Below, piece by piece: positions 47,151-60,820 of a stretch of 64,000 nt of DNA (positions are counted from its first letter, which is position 1; each line of letters opens with the position of its first letter). The DNA comes from Argopecten irradians. Its lineage: Eukaryota > Mollusca > Bivalvia > Pectinida > Pectinidae. Under the pieces are notes generated by a model. It was given only the letters and a program-made list of their open reading frames with translations, was not told the DNA's origin and did not search any database. The translations under genes and the position numbers were made by a program. The stretch spans positions 8,370,383 through 8,434,382 of the forward strand of contig NC_091139.1 in assembly GCF_041381155.1 (NCBI RefSeq), given 5' to 3'.

Positions 47151-50100
47151 TATAAATATCCTGTTTATACTGTAGGATTGGAGTGTCTACTTAGACTACG
47201 TATCCTGTTTATACTGTAGGATTGGAGTGTCTATCTAGACTACATATCCTGTTTATACTGTAGGATTGGAGTGTCTATCTAGACTACATATCCTGTTTAT
47301 ACAGAAGGATTGGAGTGTCTATCTAGACTATGTATCCTATTTATACTGTAGGATTGGAGTGTCTATCTAGACTACATATCCTGTTTATACTGTAGGATTG
47401 GAGTGTCTATCTAGACTACTATCCTGTTTATACTGTAGGATTGGAGTGTCTATCTAGACTACATATCCTGTTTATACTGTAGGATTGGAGTGTCTATCTA
47501 GACTACATATCCTGTTTATACTGTAGGATTGGAGTGTCTATCTAGACTACATATCCTGTTTATACTGTAGGATTGGAGTGTCTATCTAGACTACATATCC
47601 TGTTTATACTGTAGGATTGGAGTGTCTATCTAGACTACATATCCTGTTTATACTGTAGGATTGGAGTGTCTATCTAGACTACATATCCTGTTTATACTGT
47701 AGGATTGGAGTGTCTATCTAGACTACATATCCTGTTTATACTGTAGGATTGGAGTGTCTATCTAGACTACATATCCTGTTTATACTGTAGGATTGGAGTT
47801 CTATCTAGACTACGTATCCTGTTTATACTGTAGGATTGGAGTGTCTATCTAGACTACGTATCCTGTTTATACTGTAGGATTGGAGTGTCTATCTAGACTA
47901 CGTATCCTGTTTATACTGTAGGATTGGAGTGTCTATCTAGACTACATATCCTGTTTATACTGTAGGATTGGAGTGTCTATCTAGACTACGTATCCTGTTT
48001 ATACTGTAGGATTGGTGTCTATCTAGACTACTATCCTGTTTATACTGTAGGATTGAGTTCTATCCTTAGACTACATATCCTGTTTATACTGTAGGATTGG
48101 AGTGTCTATCTAGACTACGTATCCTGTTTATACTGTAGGATATGAGTACTGATTGGAGTTTATCTAGACTAATATCCTGTTTATACTGTAGGATTGGAGT
48201 GTCTACTAGACTATATCCTGTTTATACTGTAGGATTGGAGTGTCTATCTAGACTACATATCCTGTTTATACTGTAGGATTGGAGTGTCTATCTAGACTAC
48301 ATATCCTGTTTATACTGTAGGATTGGAGTGTCTATCTAGACTATATATCCTGTTTATACTGTAGGATTGGAGTGTCTATCTAGACTACTATCCTGTTTAT
48401 ACTGTAGGATTGGAGTGTCTACTAGACTACTATCCTGTTTATACTGTAGGATTGGAGTGTCTATCTAGACTACATATCCTGTTTATACTGTAGGATTGGA
48501 GTGTCTATCTAGACTACTATCCTGTTTATACTGTAGGATTGGAGTGTCTATCTAGACTACGTATCCTGTTTATACTGTAGGATTGGAGTGTCTATCTAGA
48601 CTACATATCCTGTTTATACTGTAGGATTGGAGTGTCTATCTAGACTACATATCCTGTTTATACTGTAGGATTGGAGGATATAGATTGGAGTGTCTATCTA
48701 GACTACATATCCTGTTTATACTGTAGGATTGGAGTGTCTATCTAGACTACGTATCCTGTTTATACTGTAGGATTGGAGTGTCTATCTAGACTACGTATCC
48801 TGTTTATACTGTAGGATTGGAGTGTCTATCTAGACTACATATCCTGTTTATACTGTAGGATTGGAGTGTCTATCTAGACTACTATCCTGTTTATACTGTA
48901 GGATTGGAGTGTCTATCTAGACTACTATCCTGTTTATACTGTAGGATTGGAGTGTTTCTATCTAGACTACATATCCTGTTTATACTGTAGGATTGGAGTG
49001 TCTATCTAGACTACTATCCTGTTTATACTGTAGGATTGGAGTGTCTATCTAGACTACGTATCCTGTTTATACTGTAGGATTGGAGTGTCTACCTAGACTA
49101 CTACGTATCCTGTTTCTACTGTAGGATTGGAGTGTCTACCTAGACTACGTATCCTGTTTATACTGTAGGATTGGATGTCTATCTAGACTATGTATCCTGT
49201 TTAAGACTACATATCCTGTTTATACTGTAGGATTGGAGTGTCTATCTAGACTACGTATCCTGTTTATACTGTAGGATTGGAGTGTCTATCTAGACTACGT
49301 ATCCTGTTTATACTGTAGGATTGGAGTGTCTATCTAGACTACATATCCTGTTTATACTGTAGGATTGGAGTGTCTATCTAGACTACATATCCTGTTTATA
49401 CTGTAGGATTGGAGTGTCTACCTAGACTACTATCATCTGTTTATACTGTAGGATTGGAGTGTCTACTAGACTACATATCCTGTTTATACTGTAGGATTGG
49501 AGTGTCTATCTAGACTACGTATCCTGTTTATACTGTAGGATTGGAGTGTCTACTAGACTACGTAATTCCTGTTTATACTGTAGGATTGGAGTGTCTATCT
49601 AGACTACATATCCTGTTTATACTGTAGGATTGGAGTGTCTATCTAGACTACATATCCTGTTTATACTGTAGGATTGGAGTGTCTACCTAGACTAAATATC
49701 CTGTTTATACTGTAGGATTGGAGTGTCTACCTAGACTACGTATCCTGTTTATACTGTAGGATTGGAGTGTCTATCTAGACTACGTATCCTGTTTATACTG
49801 TAGGATTGGAGTGTCTATCTAGACTACATATCCTGTTTATACTGTAGGATTGGAGTGTCTATCTAGACTACATATCCTGTTTATACTGTAGGATTGGAGT
49901 GTCTATCTAGACTACATATCCTGTTTATACTGTAGGATTGGAGTGTCTATCTAGACTACATATCCTGTTTATACTGTAGGATTGGAGTGTCTATCTAGAC
50001 TACGTATCCTGTTTATACTGTAGGATTGGAGTGTCTACCTAGACTACGTATCCTGTTTATACTGTAGGATTGGAGGTGTGTCTATCTAGACTACATATCC

Positions 50101-53100
50101 TGTTTATACTGTAGGATTGGAGTGTCTATCTAGACTACATATCCTGTTTATACTGTAGGATTGGAGTGTCTATCTAGACTACATATCCTGTTTATACTGT
50201 AGGATTGGAGTGTCTACCTAGACTACTATCCTGTTTATACTGTAGGATTGGAGTGTCTATCTAGACTACGTATCCTGTTTATACTGTAGGATTGGAGTGT
50301 CTATCTAGACTACGTATCCTGTTTATACTGTAGGATTGGAGTGTCTATCTAGACTACGTATCCTGTTTATACTGTAGGATTGGAGTGTCTATCTAGACTA
50401 CGTATCCTGTTTATACTGTAGGATTGGAGTGTCTATCTAGACTACATATCCTGTTTATACTGTAGGATTGGAGTGTCTATCTAGACTACGTATCCTGTTT
50501 ATACTGTAGGATTGGAGTGTCTATCTAGACTACGTATCCTGTTTATACTGTAGGATTGGAGTGTCTATCTAGACTACGTATCCTGTTTATACTGTAGGAT
50601 TGGAGTGTCTACCTAGACTACGTATCCTGTTTATACTGTAGGATTGGAGTGTCTATCTAGACTACGTATCCTGTTTATACTGTAGGATTGGAGTCATCTA
50701 ACTACTATCTTTTATACTGTAGGATTGGATGTCCTAGACTACTATCCTGTTTATACTGTAGGATTGGAGTGTCTATCTATACTTGTTATAGATGGTGTAA
50801 GACTACTATCCTGTTTATACTGTAGGATTGGAGTGTCTATCTAGACTACATATCCTGTTTATACTGTAGGATTGGAGTGTCCACTAGACTACGTATCCTG
50901 TTTATACTGTAGGATTGGAGTGTCTATCTAGACTACGTATCCTGTTTATACTGTAGGATTGGAGTGTCTATCTAGACTACGTATCCTGTTTATACTGTAG
51001 GATTGGAGTGTCTATCTAGACTACGTATCCTGTTTATACTGTAGGATTGGAGTGTCTACCTAGACTACGTATCCTGTTTATACTGTAGGATTGGAGTGTC
51101 TATCTAGACTACGTATCCTGTTTATACTGTAGGATTGGAGTGTCTATCTAGACTACGTATCCTGTTTATACTGTAGGATTGGAGTGTCTACCTAGACTAC
51201 ACATCCTGTTTATACTGTAGGATTGGAGTGTCTACCTAGACTACACATCCTGTTTATACTGTAGGATTGGAGTGTCTATCTAGACTACATATCCTGTTTA
51301 TACTGTAGGATTGGAGTGTCTATCTAGACTACGTATCCTGTTTATACTGTAGGATTGGAGTGTCTATCTAGACTACACATCCTGTTTATACTGTAGGATT
51401 GGAGTGTCTACCTAGACTACGTATCCTGTTTATACTGTAGGATTGGAGTGTCTATCTAGACTACATATCCTGTTTATACTGTAGGATTGGAGTGTCTATC
51501 TAGACTACATATCCTGTTTATACTGTAGGATTGGAGTGTCTATCTAGACTACATATCCTGTTTATACTGTAGGATTGGAGTGTCTACCTAGACTACGTAT
51601 CCTGTTTATACTGTAGGATTGGAGTGTCTATCTAGACTACATATCCTGTTTATACTGTAGGATTGGAGTGTCTATCTAGACTACATATCCTGTTTATACT
51701 GTAGGATTGGAGTGTCTATCTAGACTACATATCCTATTTATACTGTAGGATTGGAGTGTCTACCTAGACTACGTATCCTGTTTATACTGTAGGATTGGAG
51801 TGTGTATCTAGACTACATATCCTGTTTATACTGTAGGATTGGAGTGTCTATCTAGACTACATATCCTGTTTATACTGTAGGATTGGAGTGTCTATCTAGA
51901 CTACATATCCTGTTTATACTGTAGGATTGGAGTGTCTACCTAGACTACGTATCCTGTTTTTATACTGTAGGATTGGAGTGTATATCTAGACTACATATCC
52001 TGTTTATACTGTAGGATTGGAGTGTCTATCTAGACTACATATCCTGTTTATACTGTAGGATTGGAGTGTCTATCTAGACTACATATCCTGTTTATACTGT
52101 AGGATTGGAGTGTCTACCTAGACTACATATCCTGTTTATACTGTAGGATTGGAGTGTCTATCTAGACTACGTATCCTGTTTATACTGTAGGATTGGAGTG
52201 TCTATCTAGACTACATATCCTGTTTATACTGTAGGATTGGAGTGTCTATCTAGACTACATATCCTGTTTATACTGTAGGATTGGAGTGTCTATCTAGACT
52301 ACATATCCTGTTTATACTGTAGGATTGGAGTGTCTATCTAGACTACATATCCTGTTTATACTGTAGGATTGGAGTGTCTATCTAGACTACGTATCCTGTT
52401 TATACTGTAGGATTGGAGTGTCTATCTAGACTACATATCCTGTTTATACTGTAGGATTGGAGTGTCTATGTAGACTACATATCCATTTATACTGTAGGGT
52501 TGGAGTGTCTATCTAGACTACGTATCCTGTTTATACTGTAGGATTGGAGTGTCTACCTAGACTACGTATCCTGTTTATACTGTAGGATTGGAGTGTCTAT
52601 CTAGACTACATATCCTGTTTATACTGCAGTATTGGAGTGTCTACCTAGACTATATATCCTGATTATACTGTAGGATAGGAGTGTCTATCTAGACTACATA
52701 TCCTGTTTATACTGTAGGATTGGAGTGTCTATCTAGACTACGTATCCTGTTTATACTGTAGGATTGGAGTGTCTACCTAGACTACATATCCTGTTTATAC
52801 TGCAGGATTGGAGTGTCTACCTAGACTACGTATCCTGTTTATACTGTAGGATTGGAGTATCTATTTAGACTACGTTTCCTGTTTATACTGTAGGATTGGA
52901 GCGACTACCTAGACTACGTATCCTGTTTATACTGAAGGATTGGAGTGTCTATCTAGACTACGTTTCCTGTTTATACTGTAGGATTGGAGTGTCTATCTAG
53001 ACTACGTATCCTGTTTATACTGAAGGATTGGAGTGTCTATCTAGACTACGTATCCTGTTTATACTGTAGGATTGGAGTGTCTATTTAGACTACGTTTCCT

Positions 53101-53855
53101 GTTTATACTGTAGGATTGGAGCGACTACCTAGACTACGTATCCTGTTTATACTGAAGGATTGGAGTGTCTATCTAGACTACGTATCCTGTTTATACTGTA
53201 GGATTGGAGCGTCTATCTAGACTACACATCCTGTTTATACTGTAGGATTGGAGTGTCTATCTAGACTACGTATCCTGTTTATACAGAAGGATTGGAGTGT
53301 CTATCTAGACTACGTATCTGTTTATACTGTAGGATTGGAGTGTCTATCTAGACTACGTATCCTGTTTATACTGTAGGATTGGAGTGTCTATCTAGACTAC
53401 GTATCCTGTTTATACTGTAGGATTGGAGTGTCTATCTAGACTACATATCCTGATTATACTGTAGGATTGGAGTGTCTATCTAGACTACATATCCTGTTTA
53501 TACTGTAGGATTGGTATATAGGATTGGAGTGTCTATCTAGACTATACATCCCTGTTTATACTGTAGGATTGGAGTGTCTATCTAGACTACGTATCCTGAT
53601 TATACTGTAGGATTGGAGTGTCTACCTAGACTACGTATCCTGTTTATACTGTAGGATTGGAGCGTCTACCTAGACTACGTATCCTGTTTATACTGTAGGA
53701 TTGGAGTGTCTACCTAGACTACATATCCTGTTTATACTGTAGGATTGGAGTGTCTATCTAGACTACATATCCTGTTTATACTGTAGGATTGGAGTGTATA
53801 TCTAGACTATACATCCCGTTTATACTGTAGGATTGGAGTGTCTATCTGGACTAAA
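47151..53855. repeat. 44-bp satellite-like array, about 150 copies
   Basis: Roughly 6.7 kb of head-to-tail units: CTACATATCC, TGTTTATACTGTAGGATTGG and AGTGTCTATCTAGA. The commonest variants are TACGTATCC for TACATATCC, CTACCTAGA for CTATCTAGA, and loss of AT to give CTACTATCC. Many units are close to identical. Disturbed patches with partial units occur near 48010-48215, 48660-48690 and 50690-50800. The last kilobase (about 52850 on) has more point variants (TACGTTTCC, GAAGGATTGG, GAGCGACTAC). It has the form of a local satellite block; no frame or gene is implied. Confidence 0.97.
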
Positions 53856-56800
53856 CGCCACATCTTCGATAGATAAAAGATTCCCAAGCCCGCTGTAAAA
53901 AATCTATAAAAGTTCACTAAACTAATTCGAGGGGCAGATCTGTGTCTGAAACCTCTAACTTAACCATGGTTATCGTCCTAAGACACTGTCTAGGGTATCA
54001 ACTTGACAAGAACCCAACCTACCCGGAACCATTGTTCTCTAGCCGACCACTCAAGGTGTACGTGTTCAACTGAGAGGACGATCACGTTTCTTATACGAAT
54101 TTTATAGGGATATTCCACATACCTTAAATTCACTGTGTTCGTCTTTTGGAGCCGAATATCAATTATTAAACAATAAAAAATATAATTTAATTTATGCCAT
54201 TTCAAAATTACCTTTTCGACAAACGTCTGTAAGATGCTACAATGCTAATTGCAACAAGAGTATTATAATAGTCAGTGTTAAACCTCTATTTATAGAATAT
54301 TGCATTATAAAATCTTACAAGAATTCGAGGTAAAACTACGGAAATGAGTTCCCGGGAGGTCGTGTACACAAAAAGTAAAAAAAAATGCCGTACTTGAATT
54401 TTGATAATTTTGGTCGTGAATAGAACAAACGCCCAAGAACGGATTAAAGCATGATACGGACATGATATCTAACTAGATGAAGATAGTTTGATTGATCGTA
54501 TTAATCGGCACTGAGACTCACAGAGAGAGGGACGCAGACCTAGAGTTCCTGAAGTTATAGCGTCCTCTGTTCTCTCTATTCAAACTTCGGTCAATGCACA
54601 ACGTCGGGTAAAATAGGATTTCGTAGTTGATACAGTACAACAGGGAAAAAACAAACACGTAAAAATAGGATTCTGGCCAGTGTTATGTATCATCTACCAA
54701 TTAAAAACGCGAACAAGTTGATGGCGACTATTGTAGTTTGTCCAAGTATAAAACAATAACGTAAGACAATGACTGTACCATAGGCGTGCGTTCTTCAGAT
54801 AGAGAATGGTACTTACATTTATTATATGTATGTACATTCTGTATAATTTATTTGATATCATATATTTACTAGTATTCGGTGAATGTCAATTTATCATAAT
54901 TCATTTCATAGTAGCAATTGGGTTTTCTAAACACAAGGTAAGTTCTGACCACGATTACGATTTGGGACCGAGGACAGACGAACAGATTATCGAATATAGA
55001 ATATTTCCATATATGAGGACCGTTTACGAGCACACAGTATTGAACTAGAAATCGATATCCGCAGAGTAATGTCTTTACATAAACTAGACACCAACTTTGG
55101 TGAATACTGCCCATTTGTAATGAACCCACCCTGACCTTGACCGGCGCAGGACGGGGAACATCACGTGGTTTGTTGTAATTACCATTATGGAGAGATAAGG
55201 CAGGTTTGGTAACGGATCTATCAGACCAGTGTCATTAACTGACATGCGCATAGAACTCCTAGGTGGCGCCACATTGGCCGCGAGACGACAGTACCAATGT
55301 CATTAAAGCAACATTTTCGCACCATCAAGAGTGAAATCTCGGCAGAAAGATTGACAATTTCCTATATAATTAAACCTCAAATACCAACAAGAGATTTAAT
55401 TTGATTTGTCGTTTCAAAGACACCTTACCAGTACCTTACATCTATCATGCCAGAATATCATGAAAGCATCATAACAAAAGAGTTACATATTTATGCAAAG
55501 CCTTTCTTATATAATACACAACAAAACCATAATACCGAAGTCCAATATCTCAGCGGGAAAGAACAGAAGTTTGGAGACAACTGGAAAACACAATGTGAAT
55601 AAAATGTTATGTTCCTGCAGAGAAATCGAATCTTGTATGTATGTGTGTATCACGTACATCTGAAAGGATTCAATGTTTTTACTATCTCAGGTGGAAACTG
55701 AGTGATGGCGACTGGACCAATACATTTGTATCTCAAACAGAAAACAATGGCGTAATGTCAGACTGAAACATACCTTTCCATATCTGTAATGATCTGGAAT
55801 AAGGAAATACTGTGGAAAACGGGGAATATTATTACCTAGAAATGAAAATTTATGGTTGGGGAAATGGCACCATCCATTTACTTGAACTTGTCTATTTAAA
55901 TTGGTCTTATTTGTTCAGATTCTTGTTATTCATTCCCGCATTATATGAAAACTAGCTAATTGGGGAATCATTTCCTATGGGTATCTCATTAGCGTATTGA
56001 AAATTTTGGTTACATATTCTGTTATTCTGTATTCTAATCCCAAATAATGATTTCATACATTCGTTATGTGTTCGGTCCCGAAATCATAGTGCCTGATTAA
56101 TGAGATGACAGTGAACAAATCAATATTGGGAAACACCCATGGTTCTTTAATCATAAATATCGCAGCTTGTAACATGGAACTACGAACTACTTCACACATC
56201 ATCGTAATTATTTTGAAAATTAAATGGATCATATGTAATGTCATCTGGTTATTGTAATTACCGTCAAACCCGATGACAACGGCAAAACTTACTGGTCAAT
56301 TTCAGGTCAAGATTTCTTGACCGGAAATTCAGCTTAGGAAGAATTTCCTCCTGTGTAAGGATACCAAAGGAACATGGTACAATTGCCCTTTACAGACAGG
56401 TACCTATACAGAGGTTAATTATGTAGTAAATTGCACCAAATGGGGTTGATTAGCTGCGATGACGTAGCTCTGAACGACGGACGGATGATTTTTGACAGAT
56501 GGTCGCACGGAGTGAAGGCAAGGTATAATTATTCGTTCTAGGGGTTGATGAGGCCGTCCTTTATAGCCAGATATCCTTTATATAGAGGTGTCCTTTATAG
56601 CAGGTTTGACTGTACTGTCTCACGGTGCCCATTGACGTCATTAAATAAAGCATCGATGACCAATGGTCTGTACTAATTACTCAAAATGGATAATACGCAT
56701 GTGTCAAAATATAATTCCAATAATGAGCCCTTCAAAATGTCACTTTTTAATTATGCATTTGACAGTTCCATTCCGTATCTGCAACGCTCCACTCCGGTGT

Positions 56801-57540
56801 TACAATATTGATAGAATATGTCTGAGAAATAAAAAAAGATGACCCGAGTTTATCGCGTTCACATCCAATTCCTAGGAGAGACGCGCGTGAAATCCCAGTC
56901 GTCAATAACTGCATTATTTACATTGATAGGCGTTACCATGGTAACACAGTTACGCATTCCCTGGTAACGACTAGCGTAAATGAAGAAATATATACGGTTC
57001 CTAAAAAAAATATATGATGCCCGTAAATTTGGGATTGGAAGCTCAGTATTACGCTAGGTCTGGTGCCATTCTCAAAACCTGTACAGACAACATACAATAT
57101 ATAAGTAATAAACATATCGTCCTAGTAATGGGGCAGTGCGTGCTGTTCATTCCTCCTAAAACTTCAAGGTCAATTGATGACAAAACGGAACCTTGAAATA
57201 TACCCGCTTGAATGTCAAACATAAGATTCATAACAAAATCAGTTTGCAGGTCCAAAAGGGTTAGAAACCAAACATAAAATCAAGACGTCTGTTTACTGGA
57301 ACAGTACTCGTCTTTCAGACTCATAACATATATCAATGCAAACAAGTTCCGAAATCCTTATAGAACATGGACGTATATTTATTCGGAAACAGTATCAATT
57401 ATAAGAGTAAATAGCATAGAACATTCCATGGATAACATGCATACATTCAGCAAACCTAAAATAATTCAGGCCAAATCAGACGTCTGGTTGGGATTTCTAG
57501 ATGTCAGAAATGTTTCTTTTATTATCGTAAATGTTCATAA
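53856..57540. other. intergenic, no gene recognised
   Basis: Apart from the inverted-repeat element at 56264-56611 I see no supported feature. Short open frames around 54.8-55.3 kb overlap on both strands, as in noncoding DNA. Confidence 0.4.
56264..56611. mobile_element. TA-flanked MITE with CAGTCAAACC-type ends
   Basis: The left end is CCGTCAAACCCG after TA. The right end is AGCAGGTTTGACTG before TA, which reverse-complemented reads CAGTCAAACCTGCT. The right part repeats TCCTTTATA (TCCTTTATAGCC, TCCTTTATATAG, TCCTTTATAGCA). TA flanks and CAGT-like termini suggest a Tc1/mariner or pogo-derived non-autonomous element. About 348 bp, non-coding. Confidence 0.6.
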
Positions 57541-57547
57541 GGATTCG

Positions 57548-58537
57548 TCAGTGATATTAAGGACACCAAACTCTATAACTTGTCAGTGATGTTAGGGACA
57601 CCAAACTCTATAACTCTAAATTCTATAACTTGTCAGTGATGTTAGGGACACCAAACTCTATAACTCTAAATTCTATAACTTGTCAGTGATGTTAGGGACA
57701 CCAAACTCTATAACTCTAAATTCTATAACTTGTCAGTGATGTTAGGGACACCAAACTCTATAACTTGTCAGTGATGTTAGGGACACCAAACTCTATAACT
57801 CTAAATTCTATAACTTGTCAGTGATGTTAGGGACACCAAACTCTATAACTCTAAATTCTATAACTTGTCAGTGATGTTAGGGACACCAAACTCTATAACT
57901 TGTCAGTGATGTTAGGGACACCAAACTCTATAACTCTAAATTCTATAACTTGTCAGTGATGTTAAGGACACCAAACTCTATAACTTGTCAGTGATGTTAG
58001 GGACACCAAACTCTATAACTCTAAATTCTATAACTTGTCAGTGATGTTAGGGACACCAAACTCTATAACTTGTCAGTGATGTTAGGGACACCAAACTCTA
58101 TAACTCTAAATTCTATAACTTGTCAGTGATGTTAGGGACACCAAACTCTATAACTCTAAATTCTATAACTTGTCAGTGATGTTAAGGACACCAAACTCTA
58201 TAACTTGTCAGTGATGTTAGGGACACCAAACTCTATAACTCTAAATTCTATAACTTGTCAGTGATGTTAGGGACACCAAACTATATAACTTGTCAGTGAT
58301 GTTAGGAACACCAAACTCTATAACTCTAAACTATAACTTGTCAGTGATGTTAGGGACACCAAACTCTATAACTCTAAATTCTATAACTTGTCAGTGATGT
58401 TAGGGACACCAAACTCTATAACTTGTCAGTGATGTTAGGGACACCAAACTCTATAACTCTAAATTCTATAACTTGTCAGTGATGTTAGGGACACCAAACT
58501 ATCTATAACTCTAACTCTATAACTTGTCAGTGATGTG
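57548..58537. repeat. composite array of 35-bp (A) and 15-bp (B) units
   Basis: A is CTTGTCAGTGATGTTAGGGA plus CACCAAACTCTATAA; B is CTCTAAATTCTATAA. Reading along, the array is made of AB (50 bp) and AAB (85 bp) blocks: B is never doubled and A never exceeds two in a row after the first unit. A variant A with TTAAGGAC recurs at 57961 and 58181. The shared TCTATAA end of A and B suggests B arose as a deletion derivative of A. Confidence 0.95.
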
Positions 58538-60500
58538 TAAGTCATCATACAGCTGTTTCCTCTTTCAAGGACTCGATTTGAAACGCGAAAGGTGACAAAA
58601 GGTGATCAGACACAACATTTAAATATACTAAACGCTGCCATAATCAGATTAGTATTAACGAGCATGATTCATATCTCTTGCAAAGAACTCCGACCAGATT
58701 TGCATTTGAAAAGCATTACTTATGCTTGTACAATAGATTGGCACCAAACCATCATGTCATATTATAATGCGTTACATTGTCAACCATCAGGTCACAACAA
58801 ACTATAAAACAAAATGGTCCTTAATGTGACAACAAAATACCAATTATGATTCTTACCCCTGGCCTGTCAGACATAGAAATCTCCCCAACGCTCGGACGTC
58901 TTACTCGTGCGAACTGACCAATACGTCGCGAGCGGTCATACTGTATGGTGAAACCCTAGAGAGCTGGTGATTTGGGAGACGGGCGTCGAGGGTGCAATGG
59001 TTCTTCCAGTCTAGGGATCGATATACACATTACGGTGAGCGAACTCAGCGTCTGAAGCAAACATCCATTACAGATCAGGTTCTGTGTCACAACTTATTGT
59101 GAGGAAAATAAACAGAAAAATCCCAGGAGTGTGTGCTCCTTAAGAAATGGCCAGAATTTCAAGAATTTTTATTATGATGATAAATACAAATCTAAAGAGT
59201 TACAAAATTGTTTGAATAATTTTTTTTCTGCATGATGATAATAAGGGCTTTGGCATTACATTACACTGTATAAGTTGTGTTTGCAATGTCGATGCAACGG
59301 CAACTTAATCTGTCGCTGTTTGTACGATTTGGGTCAATTTCCGGATCCGATTTTATATTCCACATACAATGCGAAAGCCATATGGTCAGCAAGAAAATTG
59401 GTCCGACGGGAGGTTGTAATACGACCATAAATAGTCGGAACCGGACTTAGTTGTCCGGAAGCTGGACATCGGATATTATCGGCTGTGTATCGCTCAGCCA
59501 GTCTCTCTTTTATTGGTTAATATATTCAGTAATTAGTGTTCCTAGACTCTGAGTGTTCTTTATGGTAAACTAACGAGGAATATTCGAATTGTGAAATTAT
59601 CCGATTTGTGATATACATTATCAACACAATGGGAGTTTTGAGTTGAGGAAAAGAAGAATAAGTACCATATGTGGCATAAGTATTAGATAAAAATTGAATT
59701 CATCACGATATTTTGCACGTTTCTCTTACAACATTTACTTAAAACAACTGTATTTATTTGGGTTGTTTATAAAACTAATATGTTGGCGGACCTTTGGGAT
59801 GTAAATTTCCTTGGCGATTGGTTCATTACAGATCATGTCACCTCTATCAACGTAATCCGTACTCAAGGTACAAATACACGTACGTTACGTTGTCCATGTC
59901 CACAGAAACCGTTCGTCGTGAACAATAACAATTCCGTCTCTCTTTCCAAAGCAATGGTATTTATAAAAACACGAAGAGATAATTAAGATATGAAATAAGA
60001 TGACATTTAGTAGATTAGAAGTGATTTCGACTGATGTGAGTCAATTACTGTCGTAATGAGTTGAAGCCGGTATCAGTAGGTTGTCTCTAATGATGGGGAA
60101 TTTAGTTACCGTCAACCGACACAAACTCCAGGGTCCGATCGATACGTCTCCGCCACGATACTGGTTAATAGGGCCTATATGCGGGATAACAAACCCGGTG
60201 ATTTTGTATCACCGAACGTCCATTTATATACAGGCAATTCGACCTGAGAAGTTAATAAGTATCATTTATCAATGCCATTATTTCTAAAACTACAAGACCT
60301 TGTTCACATTCACCAGTGACAACGCGCGCTATGTCACGGTATTACGCCTGTTTGTCTAATGATTTGTATAAAATGGCGAATTGCACAACTCTGATACAAT
60401 GGGATAATGTCTTATGTAATTTTCTGTTATTTCAGTATCCCACTTTTCCTCATCCACAGTAGGCCTGTTTCCCTCCCCCCCCCTCCCCCTCTTCAATCGT
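58538..60500. other. intergenic, one possible noncoding exon
   Basis: No coding gene recognised. On the minus strand GGCCAGGG|GTAAGAATC at 58857/58856 is a strong donor at the edge of a CpG-rich patch (58857-59000, with ACGTCGCGAGCGG), which could be a first exon of a minus-strand transcript. No following exon was found. Confidence 0.3.
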
Positions 60501-60504
60501 GTGG

Positions 60505-60585
60505 CATTCTGATCTATCAGTTACTTCCAATCACGGCACTCCTTCAGAGTGAAACTTCAAAGGGAAGTAACTCTGAAATAGGCGA
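60505..60585. mobile_element. foldback MITE, CAGAGTTACTTCCC family, copy 2
   Basis: The left arm is CATTCTGATCTATCAGTTAC with TTCC. The right arm, reverse-complemented, is TATTTCAGAGTTACTTCCCT. An internal CTTCAGAGTGAAACTTC adds a second small inverted motif. Only about 150 bases separate it from copy 3. Confidence 0.75.
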
Positions 60586-60735
60586 TTTATACTCTATGTG
60601 CCTACAACGCATGTATTCGATAGTTTGGGTCCCTGCTATCTGTTAGTTAAATCATAAGCCTATACAATATCACCAGGTCTTTGAGGATATTTAATAAAGA
60701 CATGATGTATCTCATTTTTGTCGTATTCATTCAAA

Positions 60736-60820
60736 CATTCTGATCTTTCAGAGTTACTTCCCCTAGTTTCAATTTAGACATTACTAATAACGAAGGGAAG
60801 TAACTCTGGTATATCGGAAT
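60736..60820. mobile_element. foldback MITE, CAGAGTTACTTCCC family, copy 3
   Basis: The left arm is CATTCTGATCTTTCAGAGTT with ACTTCCC. The right arm, reverse-complemented, is ATTCCGATATACCAGAGTTA with CTTCCCTTCG. Best-preserved left end of the three copies. Confidence 0.8.

Noticed and set aside
47151-53855. CRISPR-like array
   Set aside because: There are no unique spacers; the whole unit repeats head to tail, and the genome is animal.
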